A DNA stretch of 54,886 nucleotides from Sphingomonas sp. (GCA_017418975.1 JAFOMG010000025.1:1-54886); one strand, 5' to 3'; shown: positions 41,196 through 50,036, counted from the first letter of the stretch. Numbers and translations are program-made. Notes: generated by a model not told the origin, from the letters alone.

Positions 41196-42506
41196 ATGGT
41201 CCCCCGTTATTCGCGCCCTGACATGACCGCCATCTGGTCGCCCGAGGCGCGCTTCCGCATCTGGTTCGAGATCGAGGCGCACGCGACCGAGGCGCTGGCC
41301 GAGCTCGGCGTGGTGCCGAAGAGCGCCGCCAAGGCGCTGTGGGACTGGTGGGCGACCAACCCGGCGATCGACGTCGCCGCGATCGACGCGATCGAGGCGG
41401 TGACCAAGCATGACGTGATCGCCTTCCTCACCTGGGTAGCCGAGCAGGTGGGCGACGAAGCCCGCTTCATGCACCAGGGCATGACCAGCTCGGACGTGCT
41501 CGACACCTGCCTGGCGGTCCAGCTCGCCCGCGCCTCGGACATCCTGCTCGCCGATCTCGACGCGCTGCTCGAAGTGCTCAAGCGCCGCGCCTATGAGCAC
41601 AAGCTCACCCCGACGATCGGCCGCAGCCACGGCATCCATGCCGAGCCGGTCACCTTCGGCCTCAAGCTCGCCGAGGCCTATGCCGAGTTCAAGCGGGGCA
41701 AGGAGCGCCTGCTCGCCGCCCGCGCCGATATCGCCACTTGCGCCATTTCGGGCGCGGTCGGCACCTTCGCCAATATCGATCCGCGCGTGGAGCGGCATGT
41801 CGCCGACAAGCTGGGCCTCGCGGTCGAGCCGGTCTCGACCCAGGTGATCCCGCGCGATCGCCATGCGATGTTCTTCGCCACGCTCGGCGTGATCGCCTCG
41901 TCGATCGAGCGGCTCGCCATCGAGGTCCGCCACCTCCAGCGCACCGAAGTGCTCGAGGCCGAGGAGTATTTCTCGCCGGGCCAGAAGGGCTCGTCGGCGA
42001 TGCCGCACAAGCGCAATCCGGTGCTGACCGAGAACCTCACCGGCCTCGCCCGCATGGTCCGCAGCGCGACCATCCCCGCGATGGAGAATGTCGCCCTGTG
42101 GCACGAGCGCGACATCAGCCACTCCTCGGTCGAGCGCTATATCGGCCCGGACGCGACGATCACGCTCGATTTCGCCCTGGCCCGCCTCACCGGCGTGATG
42201 GACAAGCTGCTCGTCTATCCCGAGCGCATGCAGAAGAACCTGGATCGCATGGGCGGCCTGGTCCATTCGCAGCGCGTGCTGCTTGCCCTCACTCAGGCCG
42301 GCGTCAGCCGCGAGGACAGCTATCGGCTGGTCCAGCGCAACGCGATGAAAGTGTGGGAATCGGACGGCGCGCTTTCGCTGCTCGAGCTGCTCAAGGCCGA
42401 TCCGGAAGTCACCGCCGCGCTCTCGCCGGCGGAAATCGAGGATAAGTTCGACCTCGGCTATCACTTCAAGCAGGTCGACACGATCTTCGAGCGCGTCTTC
42501 GCTTGA
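41196..42506 (+). CDS. purB: Adenylosuccinate lyase
   Basis: PurB catalyses two fumarate eliminations in purine synthesis, SAICAR to AICAR and adenylosuccinate to AMP. The 436-residue protein has the fumarase/aspartase superfamily signature GSSAMPHKRNPVLTEN, the N-terminal RYSRPDMTAIWSPEARF typical of PurB, the HDVIAFLTW region and TSSDVLDT. The length is standard. AAAGG precedes the ATG. It ends within the palindrome GCTTGATCAAGC, which also holds the stop of the convergent membrane protein gene. Confidence 0.96.
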   Translation: MVPRYSRPDMTAIWSPEARFRIWFEIEAHATEALAELGVVPKSAAKALWDWWATNPAIDVAAIDAIEAVTKHDVIAFLTWVAEQVGDEARFMHQGMTSSDVLDTCLAVQLARASDILLADLDALLEVLKRRAYEHKLTPTIGRSHGIHAEPVTFGLKLAEAYAEFKRGKERLLAARADIATCAISGAVGTFANIDPRVERHVADKLGLAVEPVSTQVIPRDRHAMFFATLGVIASSIERLAIEVRHLQRTEVLEAEEYFSPGQKGSSAMPHKRNPVLTENLTGLARMVRSATIPAMENVALWHERDISHSSVERYIGPDATITLDFALARLTGVMDKLLVYPERMQKNLDRMGGLVHSQRVLLALTQAGVSREDSYRLVQRNAMKVWESDGALSLLELLKADPEVTAALSPAEIEDKFDLGYHFKQVDTIFERVFA

Positions 42507-43019
42507 TCAAGCCCGGCGCGTGCGGCGGGCGACGGCATCGTTCGCCCATGCGCCGAGCAGCCCGATCAGCGGCAGGCTCATCGCGCCCGCCCACAGGAAT
42601 GCGCCGATCAGGGGCACGGTCTCCGATCCCCACCCATGCTCGTCCAGGGCGGAATGATAGGGCTGAAGCGCCACCAGCCCGAGCGCTGCGGCGAGCAGAG
42701 CGGGAAGCGGGCTGGGCCGCCGCCCGCGCAGCATGCGCGCGGCGCACCAGGCCCAGAAGGGATGCGCATACCAGCCCCAGGCCGCGAGCGGCTGTCCGCC
42801 AAGGGTCCAGCGCGGCCAATGTTCGTAGCCCGGTAGCGGATAGCCTCGGGAATCGATCGCGAGCGGCCCCAGCGGGCCGAACAGCAGATACAGCCCGCCC
42901 AGCACCCGCTCGGGGCGGGCCACGCCCTGCCCGTCGGGGGCGATGCTCATCGCCACGGGCATCGCCAGTGTCGCCTCCCATAGCAGCAGCGTCGCAAGGG
43001 CGAGCCGGCGCATCCGCAT
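42507..43019 (-). CDS. Hypothetical membrane protein
   Basis: A 170-residue protein with four likely membrane segments (ALATLLLWEATLAMPVAM, GLYLLFGPLGPLA, ALLAAALGLVAL and LIGAFLWAGAMSLPLIGLLG) and a Trp-rich middle (HWPRWTLGGQPLAAWGW). No domain recognised. It is convergent with purB. Confidence 0.65.
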   Translation of the reverse strand: MRMRRLALATLLLWEATLAMPVAMSIAPDGQGVARPERVLGGLYLLFGPLGPLAIDSRGYPLPGYEHWPRWTLGGQPLAAWGWYAHPFWAWCAARMLRGRRPSPLPALLAAALGLVALQPYHSALDEHGWGSETVPLIGAFLWAGAMSLPLIGLLGAWANDAVARRTRRA

Positions 43020-43098
43020 CGCGCGATCCTAGCGCGCGGGAACGTTTCGCGGTCAGGATATTTGAAGGAGCTTCCATGTCCTTTCGGTGCAGCGCTCT

Positions 43099-43653
43099 AT
43101 GAACCCCACCCGCCAGGCGCTGCGCGCGGCGACGGCCCCGGCGCATGATCGGGTGGACGCGGCCTTTGCCGATTTCGACCTGACCGACCGGGAAAGCTAT
43201 GCCCGCTTCCTCGCCGCGCATGCCGATGTGGTGTGGGCGCTGGAAGCGGCGCTGCCGGGCGGGCGCGTGGTGGACGATTGGGAGGAGCGCAAGCGCGGCG
43301 CGCTGCTGAGGGAAGACCTGGCGCATCTACGGCACCCCGGCGAGAGCCGCGGCGACGATATCGGCGCGATCCCCGCCTTCGGCACCGATCACGCCGTCGC
43401 CGGCGCGCTCTATGTCCTCGAAGGCTCGCGCCTCGGCGGCAAGTTCCTGGCCCGGCGCCTGCCCGCCGGATTCCCGCGCGCCTATCTTGATGCAGATCAG
43501 CGCGCCGAAAAGTGGCAGCAACTACTGACGGTTATCGACCGCCTCTTATGCGAGCCCATCGCACTGGAGGCGGCGATCGCCGCGGCCCTTGCGACTTTCA
43601 CCGCATTCGAGCGTTCGGCGGAAAAATGGCGAAAGGCAGAGGTTGGCCAGTAG
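43099..43653 (+). CDS. bphO: Biliverdin-producing heme oxygenase
   Basis: A 184-residue HemO/BphO-like heme oxygenase. It opens heme to biliverdin, the chromophore of the phytochrome encoded next. The proximal heme His is in APAHDRVDAAF, and the bacterial heme oxygenase motif is GALYVLEGSRLGGKFLARRL. Start ATG 43,099 is chosen over GTG 43,087. The gene overlaps the phytochrome start by 11 bases, so chromophore and apoprotein are made together. Confidence 0.88.
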   Translation: MNPTRQALRAATAPAHDRVDAAFADFDLTDRESYARFLAAHADVVWALEAALPGGRVVDDWEERKRGALLREDLAHLRHPGESRGDDIGAIPAFGTDHAVAGALYVLEGSRLGGKFLARRLPAGFPRAYLDADQRAEKWQQLLTVIDRLLCEPIALEAAIAAALATFTAFERSAEKWRKAEVGQ

Positions 43654-46195
43654 CAGCGATTTCGAGGTCGATCTCACCAATTGCGATCGCGAGCCGATTC
43701 ACGAGCTGGGCGCAGTCCAGCCGTTCGGCTTCCTGCTCGCGCTCTCGGTCGACTGGCTGATCCGCCGCGTCTCGGCCAATGCCGAGCAGTTTCTCGAAAG
43801 GCCGGCCGAAGACCTGCTCGGCACCTCCGCCATCGCCCTGCTCGGCGAGCACGCCGTCCACACGCTGCGCAACCGCCTCGCCATGCTGCGCGGCGACGAC
43901 GCGGTCGAGCGCGTCTTCGGACTGCGGATCGCCAGCGGCCGCTGCTTCGATTTCGCGCTGCACATGATCGGCGACACGATCGTGCTGGAGGGCGAGGATT
44001 GCAGCGAGGATGCCGCCACCGATATCGGCTCGGCGATCCGCGCGATGATGGCCCGGCTCGACGAAACCGCCGATTCGGCCGCCTTCTATCGCGAGGGTGC
44101 CCGCCAGGTCCGCGCCCTGACCGGCTTCGACCGGGTGATGGTCTATCGCTTCGATCGCGACGGTTCGGGCGTGGTGGTGGCCGAGGCCGCCCGCGCCGGC
44201 ATCGGCAGCTTCCTCGACCTGCGCTATCCCGCCAGCGACATCCCGCAACAGGCGCGCAAGCTCTATGTCCGCACGCCCTTCCGCATCATCGCCGACGTGA
44301 ATGCCGAGCCGGTGCCCGTGCTGCCCCGGCTCGACGAGAGCGGCGCGCCGATCGACCTTTCGCTCTCGGTGCTGCGCTCCGTCTCGCCGATCCATATCGA
44401 ATATCTGAAGAACATGGGCGTCGGCGCCTCGCTGTCGATCTCGATCATCGTCGAGGGCCAGCTCTGGGGCCTGTTCGCCTGCCATCACTATGCCGCGCGC
44501 TGCCCCAGCTTCGAGCGCCGCTCGATAGCCGAGCTGTTCGGCCAGATGTTCGCGCTCAAGCTCGAGAGCCGCGAGCGCAAGGAGCTGGCCGCCTATGAGC
44601 TGGCCGCGCGCGCCGCCAGCGATCGGCTGCTCGCCGCGGTAGCCGGCGATTCGACGCTGCTCGACAATCCCGAATGGCTCGGCACGATGATGCGCGAGAC
44701 CGTGCCGTGCGACGGCATCGCGATCTGGCTCGACGGCAAGATCTCCTTCTCGGGCATGACGCCGCCGGCGGCCGCGTTCTCCGCGATCACCCGCCGGCTG
44801 AACGCGATGGCCGCGGGCAGGATCTTCTCGACCGACCGGCTGGCCGACACCCTCCCCGCCGCCGCCGACTATGACGATGTCGCCGCCGGCATGCTGGCGA
44901 TCCCGATCTCGCGCCGGCCGCGCGACTATGTCCTGCTGTTCCGCCAGGAGAAGATCCGCACGGTCAAATGGGCGGGCGACCCGCACAAGCCCGCCCAGCT
45001 CGGCCCCAACGGCCCGCGCCTCACGCCGCGCAAGAGCTTCGAGCTCTGGTCCCAGGAAGTCCGCGGCCGTTCCGAGCCCTTCTCGAACGCCGAGCTGCGC
45101 GTCGCCGAGATGCTGCGCGCGTCGCTGATCGAAGTCGTGCTGCGCCTGAGCGACGATGCCCAGGAGGAGCGCCGCCGCTTCTCCGAGCGCCAGGAGCTGC
45201 TGATCGCGGAGCTGAACCACCGCGTCCGCAACATCCTCGGCCTGATCCGCGGCCTTGTCCGCCAGTCGCTCGATCCCGAGGCGGACCGGCGCGACACGAT
45301 CCATCTGCTCGAAGGCCGGATCGAGAGCCTGGCCCGCGCGCATGACCAGATCACGCAGGACAATTGGTCCCCCGCCCCCCTGCTCCGCCTGATCGAGACC
45401 GAGGCCGCCGCCTATCTCGCCGGCAAGGCGGGCCGAGTGGAGACCGACGGGCCGTCCGTGCTGCTCCATCCCCAGGCCTTCTCCACGCTGGCGCTGGTGC
45501 TGCACGAGCTGATGACCAACTCGGCCAAATATGGCGCGCTCTCGGACAGCGGCTCGGTCGATATCGGCTGGCGGATCGAACGCGACGGCGACCTGGCGAT
45601 CGCATGGCGCGAGCGCGGCGGCCCGGCAGTGCAGCCGCCGAAACGGCAGGGCTTCGGCACCACGATCATCACGCGCTCGATCCCCTATGACCTGGGCGGC
45701 GAGGCGGACGTGCGCTATCCGCTCACCGGGCTCGAGGCCGATTTCCGCGTGCCCGCCCGCCATATCGAGATCGATCGGAACCGGGCCGGCCGGCCGGCGC
45801 TGCCCCCCGAGCCCGCACCCGGCACCACCGCGCCCAGGCTGCTCTCCGGTGTCGTGCTGCTGGTCGAGGACAGCCTGATCATCGCGATGGACGCCGAGGA
45901 CATCCTCACGCGCCTGGGCGCCCGCCGCGTGGTGACCGCCGGCACCCTCGCCCAGGCGCGCGAGGAGATCCGCCGCGAAGCGTTCGAGGCCGCCGTGCTC
46001 GACGTCAATCTGGGCGCCGAGACCAGCCTGCCGCTCGCCGACGACCTCAGCGCCGCCGACGTGCCGTTCCTCTTCGCCACCGGCTATGGCGAGCAGTTGA
46101 AGCTCCCGGCCCAGCATGGCGGCGCGCTGGTCACCCAGAAGCCCTACACGCTCGCCAGCATCTCCCGCGCGATCTCGGACCTGCTTTCAAAGTAG
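43643..46195 (+). CDS. bphP: Bacteriophytochrome HWE histidine kinase with receiver domain
   Basis: An 850-residue red/far-red photoreceptor. The N-terminal Cys for biliverdin is in LTNCDREPIHELGAVQPFG, followed by PAS, GAF (YPASDIPQQAR and PIHIEYLKNMGVGASL, with a chromophore-pocket His) and PHY domains. The kinase is of the HWE type (LIAELNHRVRNILGLIRG), and a C-terminal receiver has its phospho-Asp in AAVLDVNLGAE. The start is TTG 43,643, overlapping the heme oxygenase end; no ATG or GTG fits. The receiver makes it a hybrid, possibly feeding a general stress response (inference from HWE kinases in this class). Confidence 0.93.
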   Translation: MASSSDFEVDLTNCDREPIHELGAVQPFGFLLALSVDWLIRRVSANAEQFLERPAEDLLGTSAIALLGEHAVHTLRNRLAMLRGDDAVERVFGLRIASGRCFDFALHMIGDTIVLEGEDCSEDAATDIGSAIRAMMARLDETADSAAFYREGARQVRALTGFDRVMVYRFDRDGSGVVVAEAARAGIGSFLDLRYPASDIPQQARKLYVRTPFRIIADVNAEPVPVLPRLDESGAPIDLSLSVLRSVSPIHIEYLKNMGVGASLSISIIVEGQLWGLFACHHYAARCPSFERRSIAELFGQMFALKLESRERKELAAYELAARAASDRLLAAVAGDSTLLDNPEWLGTMMRETVPCDGIAIWLDGKISFSGMTPPAAAFSAITRRLNAMAAGRIFSTDRLADTLPAAADYDDVAAGMLAIPISRRPRDYVLLFRQEKIRTVKWAGDPHKPAQLGPNGPRLTPRKSFELWSQEVRGRSEPFSNAELRVAEMLRASLIEVVLRLSDDAQEERRRFSERQELLIAELNHRVRNILGLIRGLVRQSLDPEADRRDTIHLLEGRIESLARAHDQITQDNWSPAPLLRLIETEAAAYLAGKAGRVETDGPSVLLHPQAFSTLALVLHELMTNSAKYGALSDSGSVDIGWRIERDGDLAIAWRERGGPAVQPPKRQGFGTTIITRSIPYDLGGEADVRYPLTGLEADFRVPARHIEIDRNRAGRPALPPEPAPGTTAPRLLSGVVLLVEDSLIIAMDAEDILTRLGARRVVTAGTLAQAREEIRREAFEAAVLDVNLGAETSLPLADDLSAADVPFLFATGYGEQLKLPAQHGGALVTQKPYTLASISRAISDLLSK

Positions 46196-46220
46196 GATTT
46201 CGCCGGATACGACTCGCAAG

Positions 46221-46245
46221 CTCCCCTCCCTTCCGGGGAGGGGAG
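46221..46245. repeat. GC-rich palindrome, REP-like
   Basis: A 10-bp stem (CTCCCCTCCC side) between the phytochrome gene and the next. It is related to the palindromes at 2,167 and 53,287 and may also act as a terminator for the phytochrome operon. Confidence 0.65.
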
Positions 46246-46262
46246 CTGGAGGGAGGGATCAC

Positions 46263-47069
46263 ATGCCCATCGGCGCATCGGTAGGGAAGAACGGCGTCAA
46301 CGACCTGGCGGACGTGCTGGTCGTCCAGCATCTGCTCAACGCCTGGCTCGGCGCCACCGGGCAGAAGCTGCTGCCCACCAGCGGCGAATGCGGCACGCTC
46401 ACCATCGCCGCGATCACCGGCTATCAGGCCCGGGTGCTGGCCGCCGCCAGGCCGGACGGGCTGATCGCCCCCGGCGGCCGGACCTGGATCGCGCTCGCCG
46501 CCGGCCAGGGCGCCGGCCCGCCGCTTTCGGGCGCGGACTGGTGGAACGCCAACCAGACCAGATATCCGAACAGCGCCGCCGTCGCCGACCTGGTCCAGCC
46601 CTTCCGCGACAACGTCGGCGCGTTCCTGAAGGCGCTGAAGGACGCGGGCGCCGGCGTCACGATCTCGGCCACGCGCCGCAACCCCATTCGCGCGCAGTTG
46701 ATGCATTACAGCTGGCGCGTGGCGAAGGGGCTGGTCGCGCCGAACAGGGTCCCCGCCCTGCCCGGCCTGGATATCCGATGGGACCATGGCGATCCCGCCA
46801 GGTCGAAGGCCGGCGCCCAGGCGATGTCCGACCTGTTCCAGATCGCCTTCGAGCCCTCGCTCACCTCGCGCCATATCGAGGGCCGCGCGATCGACATGAC
46901 GATCGGCTGGAACGGCACGATCAAGGTGAAGGACAAGCAGGGCAAGCCGCGCGAGATCGGTGCCCCGCGCTCGGGCGACGCCAATACCGATCTCCACAGG
47001 GTCGGCGCGACCTATGGCGTGATCAAGCTGGTCTCGGACCCGCCGCACTGGAGCGATGACGGGCGCTAG
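46263..47069 (+). CDS. Peptidoglycan-binding and M15-like peptidase domain protein
   Basis: A 268-residue protein. Residues 1-90 look like a peptidoglycan-binding repeat (VVQHLLNAWLGATGQKLLPT and TIAAITGYQARVLA). The rest resembles a D-Ala-D-Ala carboxypeptidase/M15 fold with possible zinc ligands in SRHIEGRAIDMTIGW (HxxGxAxD) and a final HW (PPHWSDDGR). No signal peptide is visible, as in phage endolysin-like or type-VI-associated enzymes. GGAGGGAGGG precedes the ATG. Confidence 0.75.
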   Translation: MPIGASVGKNGVNDLADVLVVQHLLNAWLGATGQKLLPTSGECGTLTIAAITGYQARVLAAARPDGLIAPGGRTWIALAAGQGAGPPLSGADWWNANQTRYPNSAAVADLVQPFRDNVGAFLKALKDAGAGVTISATRRNPIRAQLMHYSWRVAKGLVAPNRVPALPGLDIRWDHGDPARSKAGAQAMSDLFQIAFEPSLTSRHIEGRAIDMTIGWNGTIKVKDKQGKPREIGAPRSGDANTDLHRVGATYGVIKLVSDPPHWSDDGR

Positions 47070-47075
47070 GTTGAG

Positions 47076-47210
47076 GACTCATATTCCTCCTTCGTCACCC
47101 CGGCCTTGAGCCGGGGTCCCGCTGTCTCGCCAGCGCAAGAAGAAGCGGGATCCCGGCGCAAGGCCGGGATGACGGTAGAAAATCAAGTACTTGTTTGGGT
47201 TCTCAACCTA
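47076..47210. repeat. Long intergenic repeat, copy A
   Basis: About 135 bp beginning GGACTCATATTCCTCC and containing a CCCGGCxxxAGCCGGG palindrome pair. It is nearly identical to 47,449-47,584. A partial third start of the unit (GGCTGGGGACTCATATTC) lies at 47,211-47,228. Confidence 0.8.
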
Positions 47211-47268
47211 GGCTGGGGACTCATATTCTCCAGCGTCATCCCCGCTATCCCTTCAACCGCCCCCTTCA

Positions 47269-47408
47269 CCCGTCATCCCCGCGAAGGCGGGGATCCAGGG
47301 CCACGGGCAAGGACGGCGCGGCTCGCCTTGCCGTTTCCGGCACGCACCCGCGTGATTGCTTCGATCGCCCCTGCTACCCTGGATCCCCGCCTTCGCGGGG
47401 ATGACGGG
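47269..47408. repeat. REPIN-like inverted repeat pair
   Basis: A perfect 32-bp inverted repeat (47,269-47,300 and 47,377-47,408) around a 76-bp spacer. Each arm itself contains a palindrome (ATCCCCGCxxxxGCGGGGAT). Two REPs in opposite orientation about 140 bp long is the size and form of a REPIN. It is nested between the two long repeat copies. Confidence 0.7.
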
Positions 47409-47448
47409 TGTGGCTTCAAGGGCTTGTTTTGGTTCTCAACCAGGCTGG

Positions 47449-47584
47449 GGACTCATATTCCTCCTTCGTCACCCCGCCTTGAGCCGGGGTCCCGCCGTCT
47501 CGCGAGCACAGGAAGAAGCGGGATCCCGGCTCAAGGCCGGGATGACAGTGGAAAATCAAATACTTGCTTGGATTCTCACCCTAG
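47449..47584. repeat. Long intergenic repeat, copy B
   Basis: Direct repeat of 47,076-47,210 with a handful of substitutions and one small deletion. Together with the REPIN-like unit it fills the whole 47,070-47,580 gap, which has no supported gene. Confidence 0.8.
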
Positions 47585-48363
47585 CCCGCTCCCCGCAGCC
47601 GCTCCGCCGTCATGGCATCCGCCGGATAAAAGGCCTCGATCGCCAGCTCATCGAGCGTCACGTCGAGCGGGGTGCCGAACACCGTGGTGGTGCTGATGAA
47701 GCTGAGTTCGCCCAGCGGGGTGGCGAGCCGGAGCGGGATTGCCACGCCGCCCATGTCCTCCAGCTGCCCCGCCCCGTCCGGAAAGGGATAGGCTTCCAGC
47801 TCCGCGACCAGCGCCTCGAGCCCCTGGTCGCCGGTGGTCAGCGCCTGGCGCCGCAGCCGCTCGAGCAGATGCGCGCGCCATTCGGCAAGGTTCAGGATCC
47901 GCGGCGCCAGCCCCTCGGGATGCAGGCTCAGGCGCAGCACGTTGACCGGGCCTTCCAGCAGATGCGGCGCGCAGCCGGCGAGCAGCGGCGCGACCGCCGC
48001 ATTGGCCGCGACCAGATGCCAGTGCCGGTCGATCGCCAGCGCCGGCCAGGGCTCGTGCCCCTTCAGCACCAGGTCGATCGCCCGCCGGGCGGCCGCGAGG
48101 GCGGGATCGTCGAGCGCGCGCTCGGCATAGAGCGGCGCGAACCCCGCCGCGAGCAGCATCGCGTTGCGTTCGCGCAGCGGCAGCGCGAGCTGATCGGCCA
48201 GGCGCAGCACCATCTCGCGGCTCGGCCGGGTGCGCCCGGTCTCGATGAAGCTCAGGTGCCGGGTCGATATCTCCGCATCCAGCGCCAGGTCCATCTGGCT
48301 CAGCCGGCGGCGGCGGCGCCATTCCCTGATCTGGTCGCCGAGCGGGCGGACGGCTGGCTGCAC
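47581..48363 (-). CDS. XRE-family regulator with MmyB-like ligand domain
   Basis: A 260-residue protein. The N-terminal XRE helix-turn-helix (RRRRLSQMDLALDAEISTRH, then LSFIETGRTRPSREMVLRLA) is followed by an MmyB-like PAS-type domain (PWPALAIDRHWHLVAANAAV). The start is the GTG at 48,363, seven bases after AAGGAGA, rather than the ATG 33 bases upstream. It is divergent from the membrane protein gene at 48,486, a plausible target. Confidence 0.88.
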   Translation of the reverse strand: MQPAVRPLGDQIREWRRRRRLSQMDLALDAEISTRHLSFIETGRTRPSREMVLRLADQLALPLRERNAMLLAAGFAPLYAERALDDPALAAARRAIDLVLKGHEPWPALAIDRHWHLVAANAAVAPLLAGCAPHLLEGPVNVLRLSLHPEGLAPRILNLAEWRAHLLERLRRQALTTGDQGLEALVAELEAYPFPDGAGQLEDMGGVAIPLRLATPLGELSFISTTTVFGTPLDVTLDELAIEAFYPADAMTAERLRGAG

Positions 48364-48485
48364 GGATAGTCTCCTTCGCGGCTTCTCTGCCCGCAAGCGC
48401 CGCCGGTTTCCATTACCTCCCGCGTAATCGACCCGGCGCGCCGATGCCGTCAGCCTTGCGTCATCACCAGCAAGGGAGACGACCC

Positions 48486-48875
48486 ATGACCAATCCGATC
48501 CATTTCCTCCGCACCGTGCTCACGATCGACGCAGTCGCCTGCCTGGCGATGGGCGCGATGCTCGTCGCCGCCGCCGGGCCGCTCGCCGGGCTGCTCGATC
48601 TGCCCGCGGCGCTGCTGTTCGAGGCCGGTCTGCTGCTCTTCCCCTCGGCGGCGTTCATGCTCTGGGCGGCGCGCCGGACCGACCGGCTCGAATGGCCGGT
48701 CCGCGCCATCGCCCTGCTCAACCTGGGCTGGACCGCGGCCAGCTTCGCGGTGATCGCCCTGCTCGCGCCGAATACGCTCGGCGCCGCCTTCCTGGCCGCG
48801 CAGGCACTGGCGGTGGCCGGGCTCGCGGCGCTGGAATTCCACGGCCTGTCGCTGTTCCGCCGCGCCTTTGCCTGA
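48486..48875 (+). CDS. Small four-helix membrane protein
   Basis: A 129-residue protein with four hydrophobic segments (TIDAVACLAMGAMLVAAAGP, LLFPSAAFMLWAA, LLNLGWTAASFAVIALLAP and AALALAVAGLAAL-like) and a short polar tail. No domain recognised. It starts 122 bases from the divergent XRE regulator, with AAGGGAGA as ribosome site. Confidence 0.75.
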   Translation: MTNPIHFLRTVLTIDAVACLAMGAMLVAAAGPLAGLLDLPAALLFEAGLLLFPSAAFMLWAARRTDRLEWPVRAIALLNLGWTAASFAVIALLAPNTLGAAFLAAQALAVAGLAALEFHGLSLFRRAFA

Positions 48876-48882
48876 GCGGGAC

Positions 48883-48916
48883 GGAAGGCACCCGGCACGC
48901 AAGCCGGGTGCCTTCC
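48883..48916. terminator. Bidirectional terminator hairpin
   Basis: Perfect 14-bp stem (GGAAGGCACCCGGC side) with a six-base loop, between the convergent ends of the membrane protein and HxlR-type genes. Confidence 0.8.
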
Positions 48917-48918
48917 GG

Positions 48919-49356
48919 TCAGCTGCCGTCCCGATCCTCCGCCGCCACGTCGAACCGGCGGCGCGCCGCGTCGATTTCCGGCAGGTTGGCCATCACCCAT
49001 TGGCCGAGCGCACTCACCGGCTGCTGGAGCGAGCGCCCCAGCGGCGTCAGCGTATATTCCACTCGGGGCGGGATTGTCGGGAACACTTCGCGCGTCACTA
49101 GCCCGTCACGCTCCAGCCCGCGCAGGGTGAGCGTCAGCATCCGCTGCGAGATGCCCTCGATCCCGCGCTGCAGCTCGCTGAACCGCCTGGTGCCGCCGCT
49201 CAGCATCATGATCGTCAGGATGCTCCATTTGTCGCCGATCTTGGCGAGGATCTCGCGCACCGGCGTACAGCCCTCCTGCCCGCCGACCGGATGCCCGCCG
49301 CTTACATGGATGTGCCTGGGTTCCAGAAATGTGCCTCCTTGTGGCGATGCGTCCAC
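48919..49356 (-). CDS. HxlR-family transcriptional regulator
   Basis: A 145-residue winged-helix protein of the HxlR type: EGCTPVREILAKIGDKWSIL, then RRFSELQRGIEGISQRMLTL and the wing RDGLVTREVFPTIPPRVEYT. The conserved Cys before the first helix (EGC) is where thiol-sensing members are modified. GTG start. It is divergent from a flavin reductase gene 53 bases away, a classic HxlR regulator-target arrangement. Confidence 0.9.
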   Translation of the reverse strand: MDASPQGGTFLEPRHIHVSGGHPVGGQEGCTPVREILAKIGDKWSILTIMMLSGGTRRFSELQRGIEGISQRMLTLTLRGLERDGLVTREVFPTIPPRVEYTLTPLGRSLQQPVSALGQWVMANLPEIDAARRRFDVAAEDRDGS

Positions 49357-49374
49357 CGCATCATTTGATCCCCT

Positions 49375-49389
49375 GTTACGATTCGTAAC
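49375..49389. promoter_or_regulatory. Candidate HxlR operator
   Basis: GTTACGA-T-TCGTAAC, a 7-bp inverted repeat with one central base, centred in the 53-bp gap between the divergent HxlR regulator and reductase genes. Its length and place suit a dimeric winged-helix repressor. Binding is inferred. Confidence 0.6.
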
Positions 49390-49409
49390 CGGAAAGGGTC
49401 GAAATTTCC

Positions 49410-49985
49410 ATGCTCAACCTCGCACTCATCATCGGCAGCACGCGCCCGCAGCGTTTCGCGGACGTTCCCGCCCAATGGATCGCCGCCGGCGCCGCCGGAC
49501 GCGACGACTTCACGCTCGATATCCTCGATCTGCGCGACCAGAACCTGCCGCTGTTCGAGGAGCCCGTTCCCCCGTCCTGGACGCAGGGCGTCTATTCGCA
49601 CCCCGCCGCCGAGGCCTGGCGCCACAATGTCGGCAAGTATGACGGCTTCATCGTCACTGCCGCGGAATATAATCACGGGCCCACCGCGGTGCTGAAGAAC
49701 GCGCTCGATTCGGCCACCTTCGAATGGCGCCGCAAGCCGGTGGCGTTTGTCGGCTATGGCGGCGTCGGCGGCGCCCGCGCGATCGAGCAGCTGCGCGGCA
49801 TCGCGGTCGAGCTGCACATGGCGCCGATCAGGGCCGAGGTGAATGTGGGCATGGAGCCGTTCCTCGGCATCCTGCAGCAGGGCAAGACGCTCGACGACTA
49901 TCCCCATCTCGCCGCCGCCCGCGCCGCCTTGTTCGACGAGATCGCCTGGTGGGGCAACGCGCTCAAGGCCGCCCGCGCCGCCTGA
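49410..49985 (+). CDS. NADPH-dependent FMN reductase family protein
   Basis: A 191-residue flavodoxin-like oxidoreductase. The FMN phosphate loop is LALIIGSTRPQRFAD, the isoalloxazine motif is DGFIVTAAEYNHGPTAVLKN, and a third loop is GYGGVGGARAIEQLRG. Members reduce quinones, azo compounds or FMN using NAD(P)H. Probably controlled by the adjacent HxlR regulator. It is followed by a strong terminator. Confidence 0.9.
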   Translation: MLNLALIIGSTRPQRFADVPAQWIAAGAAGRDDFTLDILDLRDQNLPLFEEPVPPSWTQGVYSHPAAEAWRHNVGKYDGFIVTAAEYNHGPTAVLKNALDSATFEWRRKPVAFVGYGGVGGARAIEQLRGIAVELHMAPIRAEVNVGMEPFLGILQQGKTLDDYPHLAAARAALFDEIAWWGNALKAARAA

Positions 49986-50001
49986 GCCCCGCGCCCAAAG
50001 A

Positions 50002-50036
50002 GAAGGGGCCCGGCGTTGCCGCCGGGCCCCTTCTTC
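50002..50036. terminator. Strong bidirectional terminator
   Basis: A 14-bp stem (GAAGGGGCCCGGCG side) with a TTGC loop, followed on the plus strand by TTC-rich sequence. It lies between the convergent reductase and glycine-zipper genes. Confidence 0.85.

Noticed and set aside
40461..46117. Long minus-strand frames opposite the DUF1287/purB genes and the phytochrome (40,461-42,464 and 43,598-46,117)
   Set aside because: Antisense to purB and bphP, with composition typical of shadows.
47070..47584. Repeats considered as a CRISPR array
   Set aside because: Units are long and palindromic with no regular unique spacers and no cas genes. The structure fits REP/REPIN elements.
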